From NCBI GenBank assembly GCA_021850555.1, contig JAJZLX010000728.1, forward strand, positions 1-21,784: 21,784 nt of DNA. Reading direction: 5' to 3'. Position 1 is the stretch's first letter. Each line of letters opens with the position of its first letter. The translations under genes were made by a program, and so were the position numbers. The stretch comes from Pseudomonadota bacterium. Its GTDB lineage: Bacteria > Pseudomonadota > Gammaproteobacteria > Steroidobacterales > Steroidobacteraceae. The notes below the pieces were generated by a model, which made no database searches, was not told the origin of the DNA, and was given only the letters and a program-made list of their open reading frames with translations. This document shows, piece after piece, positions 13,802-20,914 of the stretch.

Positions 13802-15156
13802 TGGACGATTTCTGGGCACGATCGAAGTCGCCGGCGTTCCCGCCGGTGCCGCGTGTCAGACCGGAGGACAGTCCCGGTACGCCGATCGACAAAGCCGAGG
13901 ATCCAAGCCTCGGGAACGGCATCATAGATCCGCGGCGCTATTACTCGCGCGAATTCATGAGGCTCGAATGGGAGCGGATGTGGACCAAGGTCTGGCTGCT
14001 CGGCGGGCGCGAGGTCGACATACCCGAGGCAGGCGACTACTTCGTGACCGAGATCGGCCCTGAGTCCATCTTGATCGTGCGGCAGCGCGACGGCGGTATT
14101 CGGGCTTTCTACAACGTCTGTCAGCATCGTGGCAATCGCTTGCGCGGCTGCGGCATCGGCAGCACCGGTGGCTCACTTACTTTCAAGTGTCCCTATCATC
14201 ACTGGGAGTACGAACTTGACGGCTCCTACCACCGGATCCCCGACATAGATACCTTCCCACAGGGAAAGCCGCGGTACGCGCTGACCGAAATCCGCTGCGA
14301 GACGTGGGGTGGCATGATCTGGTACACGCTCAACGAATCGCCGCAGCCGTTGCTCGAGTTCCTCGATCCGATTCCGCGGCATCTGGATCCGTACAATCTG
14401 CAGAAGATGGTGCAGACGCGCGACATCACGGTCGAATGGAGCTGCAACTGGAAGACGTCAGTGGACGCCTTCAACGAAACGTACCATGTGCAGGGGATCC
14501 ATCCGCAGCTGCTGTGGTATCTGCACGATCTCGACGTGCAGATCGACTGCTATGAGCGGCACAACCGGTACCTCATTCCGTTCGGAACCCTGTCGCCGCG
14601 CGTGCGCAAACCGCCGACCATCCCCGAGCCGATAAAGACCATCATGAAGGCCGCGGGGATGGATCCCGCCGATTATGACCGCCCGATAAGCGAGATCCGC
14701 CGCGACGTGCAGAAGCACAAGCGCGCGTTCGGCGCCTTGCATGGCAAGGACTACTCGCGGCTGAACGACGATCAGCTCACCGACGATTACCACTACCTCA
14801 TTTTCCCGAACCTGTCGATGAACGTGCACGCGGATGACTTCTGGATCTTCCGCCAGCGACCCCATCCGAGCGACCCGGATCGCATGTTCTACGACATCAT
14901 GACTTTCGAGCTCGTCGCCGACGGCCAGGAGTGGCCGCAACGGGCCGAGCACAGGACGTGGAAGCACGGGGACAAATCGATCGGCCTGGTGCTGGATCAG
15001 GACGCGGAGAATCTGCCGGGCGTGCAGGCCGGCATGCATTCCATGGGTTTCAAGGGGTTGTGGATCGGTGCGCAGGAGCTTCGCATCCGGCATTTCCACA
15101 AGGTGCTCGACGATTACGTTTACGGTCCGCAGGGCAAGCCCGCGGATGCCCTGTAA
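13801..15156 (+). CDS. Rieske-type ring-hydroxylating oxygenase, alpha subunit
   Basis: A 451-residue non-heme iron oxygenase starting at the ATG that overlaps the SDR3 stop; the frame is open upstream but that part is shadow of SDR3. The Rieske [2Fe-2S] ligands are Cys107, His109, Cys130 and His133 (CQHRGN ... CPYHHW). The mononuclear iron site is visible as NETYHVQGIH (His229, His234) and Asp401 in DQDAENLPG, and the catalytic domain spans about residues 200-440. These enzymes insert one or two oxygen atoms into aromatic, alicyclic or N-methyl substrates using electrons from a reductase. No beta subunit, ferredoxin or reductase is in the window, so it is probably an alpha-only enzyme fed by a partner encoded elsewhere. 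Substrate cannot be read, but the cluster favours a hydrophobic carbon skeleton. Confidence 0.93.
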   Translation: MDDFWARSKSPAFPPVPRVRPEDSPGTPIDKAEDPSLGNGIIDPRRYYSREFMRLEWERMWTKVWLLGGREVDIPEAGDYFVTEIGPESILIVRQRDGGIRAFYNVCQHRGNRLRGCGIGSTGGSLTFKCPYHHWEYELDGSYHRIPDIDTFPQGKPRYALTEIRCETWGGMIWYTLNESPQPLLEFLDPIPRHLDPYNLQKMVQTRDITVEWSCNWKTSVDAFNETYHVQGIHPQLLWYLHDLDVQIDCYERHNRYLIPFGTLSPRVRKPPTIPEPIKTIMKAAGMDPADYDRPISEIRRDVQKHKRAFGALHGKDYSRLNDDQLTDDYHYLIFPNLSMNVHADDFWIFRQRPHPSDPDRMFYDIMTFELVADGQEWPQRAEHRTWKHGDKSIGLVLDQDAENLPGVQAGMHSMGFKGLWIGAQELRIRHFHKVLDDYVYGPQGKPADAL

Positions 15157-15168
15157 AGAGGCGTGCAC

Positions 15169-16149
15169 GTGCAACTCGACAGCTCCCTGCTGCTTGACGC
15201 ATACCGGCGCATGAAGACGATCCGTGAGTTCGAAGAACGGTTGCACGTGGAAATCGCCACGGGCGAGATACCCGGGTTTACGCATCTGTATGCCGGCCAG
15301 GAAGCGGTCGCGGTCGGCATCTGTGCGGACCTGACGGACGATGATTACATCGTGAGCACCCACCGTGGCCACGGACACTGCATCGCCAAGGGGTGCGACA
15401 TCACGGGCATGATGAAGGAAATCTACGGGCGTCGTGACGGCCTGTGCAAGGGCAAGGGCGGGTCGATGCACATCGCCGATTTCGACAAGGGCATGCTCGG
15501 TGCGAACGCCATCGTGGGCGGCGGGCCGCCACTCGCGGTGGGGGCGGCAATCGCCTGTCAATTGCGGCGTCCGGAAGGAGGCGAGGGGAGGGTGAGCGTG
15601 GCTTTTGGCGGCGATGGCAGCTGTAATCAGGGCACGGTTTTCGAGGCCATGAATCTCGCGGTGGTTCTCGGTGTGCCGGCCATCTTCGTGTTCGAAAACA
15701 ATGGCTACAGCGAGCATACCGGTGCCGACTACGCGGTCGGTTCCAAGGACATTACCGCGCGCGCGGCCGCATTCGCCATGCCCGCCGAGCGCGTGGACGG
15801 TAGCGACTTTTTCGCAGTGCATGCCGCGATGAGGCGCTCACTCGCGCGCGCCCGGGCCGGGCTCGGACCGAGCGCCATCGAGGCCACGACGACGAGGTTT
15901 TACGGTCATTTCGAGGGTGATCCACAGAAGTACCGCGCCCAGGGCGAAGTCGAGCGTCACCGGGCCACGATGGACTGTCTCGGGCGGTTCCGCGCGAGCG
16001 TCTCCGACGCGGGGGCGGTGAAGATGGCGGACCTCGACGCGATCGACCGTGAAGTGCTTGCCGAGGTCGATCGGGCCGTGCGCGCCGCGCGCGCCGCACC
16101 ACTGCCGTTGGAATCCGATCTGACGACGGACGTATACATCAGTTACTGA
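15169..16149 (+). CDS. Thiamine-diphosphate E1 alpha subunit, acetoin dehydrogenase (AcoA)-like
   Basis: About 326 residues. Two GTG codons compete. The one at 15163 is a single base from AGAGG, while the one at 15169 has a seven-base gap and is preferred. Numbered from 15163, GFTHLYAGQEAVAVG (38-52) and THRGHGHCIAKG (66-77) are family signatures, KGKGGSMHI (97-104) is the activation loop region, and GGDGSCNQGTVFEAMNLA with FENN (149-180) is the thiamine-diphosphate/Mg motif. The wording and the short length resemble acetoin dehydrogenase E1-alpha more than pyruvate or branched-chain E1. Together with E1-beta it would cleave the carbon-carbon bond next to a ketone and pass the acyl group to lipoyl-E2. 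It is tightly placed between the Rieske gene (12 bases) and E1-beta (26 bases), so it belongs to the same transcript. Confidence 0.9.
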   Translation: MQLDSSLLLDAYRRMKTIREFEERLHVEIATGEIPGFTHLYAGQEAVAVGICADLTDDDYIVSTHRGHGHCIAKGCDITGMMKEIYGRRDGLCKGKGGSMHIADFDKGMLGANAIVGGGPPLAVGAAIACQLRRPEGGEGRVSVAFGGDGSCNQGTVFEAMNLAVVLGVPAIFVFENNGYSEHTGADYAVGSKDITARAAAFAMPAERVDGSDFFAVHAAMRRSLARARAGLGPSAIEATTTRFYGHFEGDPQKYRAQGEVERHRATMDCLGRFRASVSDAGAVKMADLDAIDREVLAEVDRAVRAARAAPLPLESDLTTDVYISY

Positions 16150-16175
16150 GCCATCTGATCCGGCGGAACTGCTTC

Positions 16176-17192
16176 ATGCCACAGCTCTCGATGCGCGATG
16201 CGATCAATCAGGCTCTGCACCAGGAGATGGAGCGCGACCCACGGGTAATCGTTCTCGGTGAGGACGTCTCCGGCGGTGCCGGCGGCACATCCGGGGAGCG
16301 AGAAGCATCGGGCGGGATCTTTGGGGTCACCAAGGGGCTGCTGCCGCGGTTCGGTGCCCAACGGGTGATCGACACCCCGATCAGCGAGTCGGCGATCGTC
16401 GGAGCAGCCGCGGGCGCCGCTCTCGCCGGGCTGCGTCCGGTCGCGGAAATCATGTTTGCCGACTTCGTCGGCGTGTGCATGGATCAGATCTACAACCAAG
16501 TCGCGAAATTCCGCTACATGTTTGGCGGCAAGAGCACCTGTCCGGTGGTCATCCGCATGGCCATGGGTGCGGGCATGAACATGGGCGCGCAGCATTCGCA
16601 GGCGATTTACGGGCTGCTTACCGCGATACCCGGGCTGAAAATCGTGGTGCCGTCGAATGCCCGCGATGCGAAGGGTCTGCTCATCGAGTCGATCCGGGAT
16701 GACGATCCGGTGGTGTTCTTCGAGCACAAGGCGCTCTATCCGCGCAAATGCGAAGTGCCGGAAGAACCCTACCGGGTGCGCTTCGGCGAAGCGAACCTGC
16801 TGAGAGAGGGCTCGCACGCCACCGTGGTGGCCATCGGCCGCATGGTCGTGTTCGCCGAGAAGGCGCTCGATGCGCTTGCCGGGGAGGGGGTGAGCTGCGA
16901 CCTCATCGATCCTCGAACCACCTCGCCTCTCGATGAGGACGCCATTCTGGAAAGCCTGGAGAACACCGGACGCCTGGTGATCGTAGATGAGTCACCGCCG
17001 CGCTGCAGTGTCGCCGCCGATATCGCCGCCCTGGCCGCCGGGCGCGGCTTTGACTCGCTCAAGGCGCCGGTAGTCCAGGTCACCGCGCCGCACACTCCGG
17101 TCCCGTTCTCTCCGTCGCTCGAGCGTGCATATGTGCCTGGACCGCACGTGATCGAGGCTGCCATACGTCAAGCGGTGGGAAAGATCCGATGA
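16176..17192 (+). CDS. Thiamine-diphosphate E1 beta subunit, acetoin dehydrogenase (AcoB)-like
   Basis: A 338-residue protein, the same length as AcoB-type subunits, with GGCGGAA in front of ATG 16176. The pyrimidine-binding transketolase domain includes LGEDV, RVIDTPISE, MFADF and the Asn/Gln-rich MDQIYNQVAKFRYMFGG segment. The C-terminal transketolase domain has the SCDLIDPRTTSPLDEDAI and IVDES phrases. It pairs with the preceding E1-alpha as an alpha2-beta2 enzyme. The family includes pyruvate, branched-chain 2-oxoacid and acetoin dehydrogenases, so the substrate class rests on context; no leucine, valine or pyruvate genes are near, whereas oxygenase and SDR genes are. The stop overlaps the E2 start by four bases (ATGA), indicating translational coupling. 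Confidence 0.92.
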   Translation: MPQLSMRDAINQALHQEMERDPRVIVLGEDVSGGAGGTSGEREASGGIFGVTKGLLPRFGAQRVIDTPISESAIVGAAAGAALAGLRPVAEIMFADFVGVCMDQIYNQVAKFRYMFGGKSTCPVVIRMAMGAGMNMGAQHSQAIYGLLTAIPGLKIVVPSNARDAKGLLIESIRDDDPVVFFEHKALYPRKCEVPEEPYRVRFGEANLLREGSHATVVAIGRMVVFAEKALDALAGEGVSCDLIDPRTTSPLDEDAILESLENTGRLVIVDESPPRCSVAADIAALAAGRGFDSLKAPVVQVTAPHTPVPFSPSLERAYVPGPHVIEAAIRQAVGKIR

Positions 17193-18418
17193 GCGAGCAC
17201 ATACATGCGGTCACGATGCCAAAATGGGGCATCGAAATGACCGAAGGCACGGTCATTCAATGGACCGCGGCCGAGGGCCAACGGATCGACAAGGGGGCGC
17301 CGCTGCTCGAGGTCGAAACCGAGAAGATCGTCAACACGGTCGACTCGCCCTTCAGCGGTACCCTGCGCCGCATCGTAGCCGGGCCCGGGGAGATCCGGCC
17401 GGTGGGCGGGCTGCTCGCGGTGCTCGCGGCGGACGGAGTGAGCGAGGCGGCGCTCGAGCGGTTCATCGACGAGTTCAAGGGTGCGCAGGTCGCGTTCGAG
17501 CCGCAGGAGGTGACGACTGTCGTGGAGTCCGCAGGCGTCGGCGGCCGTTCGCCCGGGGCAGCCGGCGTGGCCGGCGATGACCTGAGTGTCAGCCCGCACG
17601 CCAAGCGTCTCGCCGAGCGCCTGGGCATCGAACTGGCAAAGGTTCGCGGCACCGGCCGCAATGGCCGGATCACACGCGAGGACGTGGAGGCCTTTGCGGC
17701 GCAGGAACGTGAGACTCCAGGGGAAGCGGCGAGCGCTGCAGACAACGTGGCGGCGCGTCAGCGCCTCTCGCCGACGCGCGCCACCATCGCCCGTCGCCTG
17801 CTCGAGGCGAAACAGACTATCCCGCACTACCGCCTGAGTGTCGACGTGCCGGCCGCGGCGCTGGCGCAGCGCGCGGCACAGGCCACGCTGGATGCGGGCC
17901 GGCGGATCACGCTGAACGACCTGTTGGTGCGCGGCTGTGCGCTGGCGCTCGCCCGGCACCCCGAGCTCAATGCGTGGCTCGAGGGTGAGGAGATTGTTCG
18001 GTTGCGGCGAGCGGACGTGGCAGTGGCGGTGGCCGCGCCAGGCGGCCTGATCACGCCGGTCGTGCGCGGGGCCGAAAGCAAGAGCCTGGCCGAAATCGCC
18101 GCGCTCACGGCCGAACTGTTTCGTCGGGCGCGCGGCGGTGAGCTTACGCGCGAGGACATCGCCGGCGGGACCTTCACGATCTCCAATCTGGGCATGCTCG
18201 GCGTGTCCCGTTTCGACGCGATCATCAACCCGCCGCAGGTGGCGATCCTCGCCGTCGGTGCGGTGGAGGATCGAGTCATCGCGCGGGACGGGGCGCCGGC
18301 GGTCGCCAAGGTCATGAGCCTGACACTGTCGGCCGATCACCGGGTGATCGACGGCGCGACGGGTGCGGCTTTCCTCGCCACGCTGCGCCACTTGATAGAA
18401 GAGCCGGCACAGCTGTAG
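17189..18418 (+). CDS. Dihydrolipoamide acyltransferase E2 (AcoC/2-oxoacid dehydrogenase type)
   Basis: A 409-residue E2 with one lipoyl domain (lysine to be lipoylated is Lys46 in ETEKIVN), a flexible linker, and a peripheral-subunit-binding domain at about 135-170 (SPHAKRLAERLGIELAKVRGTGRNGRITREDVEAF). A catalytic acyltransferase domain follows with the active-site SADHRVIDG (His384, Asp388). It would accept the acyl group made by E1 and transfer it to CoA. No lipoamide dehydrogenase (E3) is present in the window, so it would share the cell's general E3. The four-base overlap with E1-beta and the 38-base gap to the quinohemoprotein gene point to one operon. Unlike AcoC proteins with an alpha/beta-hydrolase extension, none is visible here. 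Confidence 0.93.
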   Translation: MSEHIHAVTMPKWGIEMTEGTVIQWTAAEGQRIDKGAPLLEVETEKIVNTVDSPFSGTLRRIVAGPGEIRPVGGLLAVLAADGVSEAALERFIDEFKGAQVAFEPQEVTTVVESAGVGGRSPGAAGVAGDDLSVSPHAKRLAERLGIELAKVRGTGRNGRITREDVEAFAAQERETPGEAASAADNVAARQRLSPTRATIARRLLEAKQTIPHYRLSVDVPAAALAQRAAQATLDAGRRITLNDLLVRGCALALARHPELNAWLEGEEIVRLRRADVAVAVAAPGGLITPVVRGAESKSLAEIAALTAELFRRARGGELTREDIAGGTFTISNLGMLGVSRFDAIINPPQVAILAVGAVEDRVIARDGAPAVAKVMSLTLSADHRVIDGATGAAFLATLRHLIEEPAQL

Positions 18419-18456
18419 CGGCCGGACGCGGGCCTGTCGGATTCGGGGGCACTGTA

Positions 18457-20364
18457 ATGCATAGAATTGCGTTGTCGCTGTTGCTTGGATGTGTGGTTGG
18501 TTGCGCGCCCGCGCTGGCTCGATCTTCACCGGCCGGCTCGGCGCAGCCGCGGCGGACGCCTGGTGTCGCCTCCGGCCATGCGGCCTCCCATCCCGAGCAC
18601 TGGCCCGGAGCGCGGGTGTTCAGACAGCACTGCGCGGCCTGTCACGAAGGCGAGGTGCCGGCCGCGCCGGAGAAGCTTTTCCTGCGGATGATGTCGCCGG
18701 GAGCGATCCTCGCGGCACTCACGCATGGCATGATGGTCGAGGAGGCGAGGCCGCTTACGGCGCTCCAGAGGCGCGAGGTCGCCGAGTATCTGTCCGGCCG
18801 GCGCCTGAGCGGCAAGCGTAAACAGCTTCCAACGCCGCTGTGCAAGGGAGCCGCCGCCCGGTTCAATCTCAGCCAGCGGCCTTTACCCTACGGGTGGGGA
18901 CTCGATAATTCGAGATTCATCCCCGCAGATGTGGCGCAGCTGCCCACGGCCGGCGTGGCACGTCTGAAGCTCAAATGGGCGTTCGCCTTTCCACGCGCGC
19001 TCCGCGCCCGATCCCAGCCGGCGATCGCATATGGCGCGGTGTATGTCGGCAGTCAGAACGGCACGGTCTATGCCCTCGATCTGGCCACCGGCTGCGTGCG
19101 TTGGACCTACCGTGCCAGCGCCGAAGTGCGCACCGGAATGGTGCTTGCGACGCCTGGGGATCATGACCATGGTCCGCACCTGTATTTCGGGGATATCATC
19201 GGTAACGTCTATTCCGTGGATCCGCTCACGGGCAAGCTGCAGTGGCGCAAGAAGGTCACAAATCATCCCGATGCGACGCTGACCGGGACACCGGCTCTCT
19301 ACGATGGGACGCTGTATGTGCCGGTCTCCTCGCTGGAGGAGGCGACCGCCGCGGCCGCGCATCGACCGTGCTGCACGTTCAGAGGCTCGGTGGTCGCTCT
19401 CGACGCTGACACGGGCGCGATGCGGTGGCGGACCTATACGATCCCGACCAGGCCCCGGGTGGTTGGAAAAACGCGAATCGGAGTAGACATTCTAGCCCCC
19501 TCGGGCGCACCGGTCTGGAACAGCCCGACCGTTGACGCGCGCCGCGGCCTGCTCTATGTCGCCACAGGGGACAACTACACCTCGCCGACCGATGATATGA
19601 GCGACGCCGTCCTTGCGATGCGGCTCAGTGACGGCAAGATCGTCTGGCACCGCCAGTTGCGCACGGGTGATGCGTGGAACGTGGCGTGCATGTTCAAGGG
19701 CAATCCCAATTGCCCCCGCCAGGACGGCCCAGATGCCGATTTTGGGGCGTCCGTCATCCTGATGAGGTTGCCAAACGGCCGGCAAATCCTGCTTGCCGGA
19801 CAGAAGAGCGGAATGGTCTACGGTCTTGACCCGGATGCTCGCGGCCGGATCGAATGGAGGCGGCGCGTCGGCCGCGGCGGCGTGCAAGGCGGTGTGGAGT
19901 TCGGCATGACCGCATATGGCGGTCGGGTGTTCGTGCCGATTTCCGACATGAAAAATGGGCACGATGGCCGCACTTATCAATCTGCGCCCCGCCCGGGATT
20001 GTATGCGTTGAATGCCGCGACCGGACGGATGCTCTGGTCCGATCCGGCCACGAATTTCTGCCACGGCCGGGCGTTCTGCGATCCGGGTATCGCTGCGGCA
20101 ATCACATCCATTCCGGGCGTCGTGTTTGCCGGTCACATGGATGGAGTGCTGAGCGCCTACGCTGCGCGCAGCGGCAAGGTTCTATGGCGGTACAATACGC
20201 TGCGGAAATTCAAGTCGGTCTCGGGCGCAATCGGCAGGGGCGGCTCATTCGATGGGCCGGGCGCGGTCGTGCGCGATGGATATATGGTGATCAACTCGGG
20301 CTACGATCTGTACTTTCACATGCCCGGCAACGTCCTGCTCGCCTTCACTGTCGGCAAGCGCTGA
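18457..20364 (+). CDS. Quinohemoprotein alcohol dehydrogenase, polyvinyl-alcohol-dehydrogenase-like (cytochrome c + PQQ propeller)
   Basis: A 635-residue exported protein. The signal sequence MHRIALSLLLGCVVGCAPALA could be cut by signal peptidase I after ALA or, less likely, at a cysteine as a lipoprotein. A cytochrome c domain follows (heme motif CAACH, Cys59-Cys62-His63; a following methionine, for instance Met79, is the probable sixth ligand). From about residue 170 a PQQ-type beta-propeller runs to the end: VYALDLATGCVRW, VYSVDPLTGKLQW, VVALDADTGAMRW, a vicinal Cys305-Cys306 (PCCTFRG), GDNYTSPT, DADFGAS and VYGLDPDARGRIEW. The order heme domain then propeller, the CCTFRG and GDNYTSPT phrases match PVA dehydrogenase (cytochrome), which oxidises secondary alcohols in the periplasm. 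In this cluster a non-polymer secondary alcohol is the better guess. It is the last gene of the operon. Confidence 0.9.
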   Translation: MHRIALSLLLGCVVGCAPALARSSPAGSAQPRRTPGVASGHAASHPEHWPGARVFRQHCAACHEGEVPAAPEKLFLRMMSPGAILAALTHGMMVEEARPLTALQRREVAEYLSGRRLSGKRKQLPTPLCKGAAARFNLSQRPLPYGWGLDNSRFIPADVAQLPTAGVARLKLKWAFAFPRALRARSQPAIAYGAVYVGSQNGTVYALDLATGCVRWTYRASAEVRTGMVLATPGDHDHGPHLYFGDIIGNVYSVDPLTGKLQWRKKVTNHPDATLTGTPALYDGTLYVPVSSLEEATAAAAHRPCCTFRGSVVALDADTGAMRWRTYTIPTRPRVVGKTRIGVDILAPSGAPVWNSPTVDARRGLLYVATGDNYTSPTDDMSDAVLAMRLSDGKIVWHRQLRTGDAWNVACMFKGNPNCPRQDGPDADFGASVILMRLPNGRQILLAGQKSGMVYGLDPDARGRIEWRRRVGRGGVQGGVEFGMTAYGGRVFVPISDMKNGHDGRTYQSAPRPGLYALNAATGRMLWSDPATNFCHGRAFCDPGIAAAITSIPGVVFAGHMDGVLSAYAARSGKVLWRYNTLRKFKSVSGAIGRGGSFDGPGAVVRDGYMVINSGYDLYFHMPGNVLLAFTVGKR

Positions 20365-20384
20365 GCGGTCGCACTGAACTCGGC

Positions 20385-20405
20385 CGGTCCGCCGACGGCG
20401 GACCG
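20385..20405. terminator. Hairpin after the quinohemoprotein gene
   Basis: CGGTCCGCC (20385-20393) pairs perfectly with GGCGGACCG (20397-20405) around a three-base loop, 20 bases after the stop codon. Nine G/C-rich pairs make a very stable stem; no T-run follows, so termination may need Rho or the stem may protect the transcript end. Confidence 0.5.
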
Positions 20406-20613
20406 TACCTGTCGTGGAGGCAGGGACCGTCTCAGGCGACGCTCACCCCTGAGGCGCCTCGAGCGGTTGCGTCCACGTGCGAGCGCATCCGCGCAGGGAC
20501 GGCTTGCCCCGCATGGCGCAGGGTGGACGGCCGGCGGAGGATTCTCTGCCCGCGCGTGCCGGGCGGGCATTCACCCCCGAGGGCTCCGGCTTGCGAACGC
20601 GAGCCTCGCCGGC

Positions 20614-20907
20614 TCAGGCGATGCAATCGAAGAAGTGCAGCTCCATCTCCTGTGCCAGGCAGGCAAGGATCGGGGGAACCAGGCGGTCATGAAACGAGGA
20701 TTGCTGGTGCGTCTGGAACGCCTCTTCGTCCTTGAAGCGGCCATAAACGAGTTAATTCGAAGCTTTGGTACGGTGTCGGATGACGTCGTAGACGAGCGTT
20801 CCCGGCTCGCTCGCGTGCGTGAGCTGCGACAGTTCGCGTTGCAAGTCCTCGAACTGCCTCTCCATGCCTTGCTTGACCACCAGCGTGGCGACGAAGGTAG
20901 TGGACAT
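20614..20907 (-). pseudogene. Antibiotic-biosynthesis-monooxygenase (ABM) domain protein interrupted by an in-frame TAA
   Basis: ATG 20907 (AAGGG upstream) opens a 97-codon frame that has the full length and sequence of a small ABM-fold protein (dimeric ferredoxin-like fold, for example putative quinol monooxygenases): TFVATLVVKQGMERQFE, GTLVYDVIRHRT, then LVYGRFKDEEAFQTHQQSSFHDRL and MELHFFDCIA. Codon 52 is TAA (20752-20754), where relatives usually have Tyr (the NTYLVYGRF type phrase). One base change, TAC to TAA, explains it; the rest of the frame is intact, and the final TGA is at 20614. The product would stop after 51 residues and lose half the fold. Recent inactivation, a sequencing error, or readthrough are the options. 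It lies seven bases after the ligase stop, and its ribosome site overlaps that stop, so the two are coupled. Confidence 0.8.
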
Positions 20908-20914
20908 GTGATTT

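Noticed and set aside
14458..15822. 454-codon minus-strand frame
   Set aside because: Antisense shadow of the Rieske and E1-alpha genes; no domain is recognised.
17168..18529. 453-codon minus-strand frame
   Set aside because: Antisense shadow of E2; composition is rich in Arg, Gln and His with no family signature.
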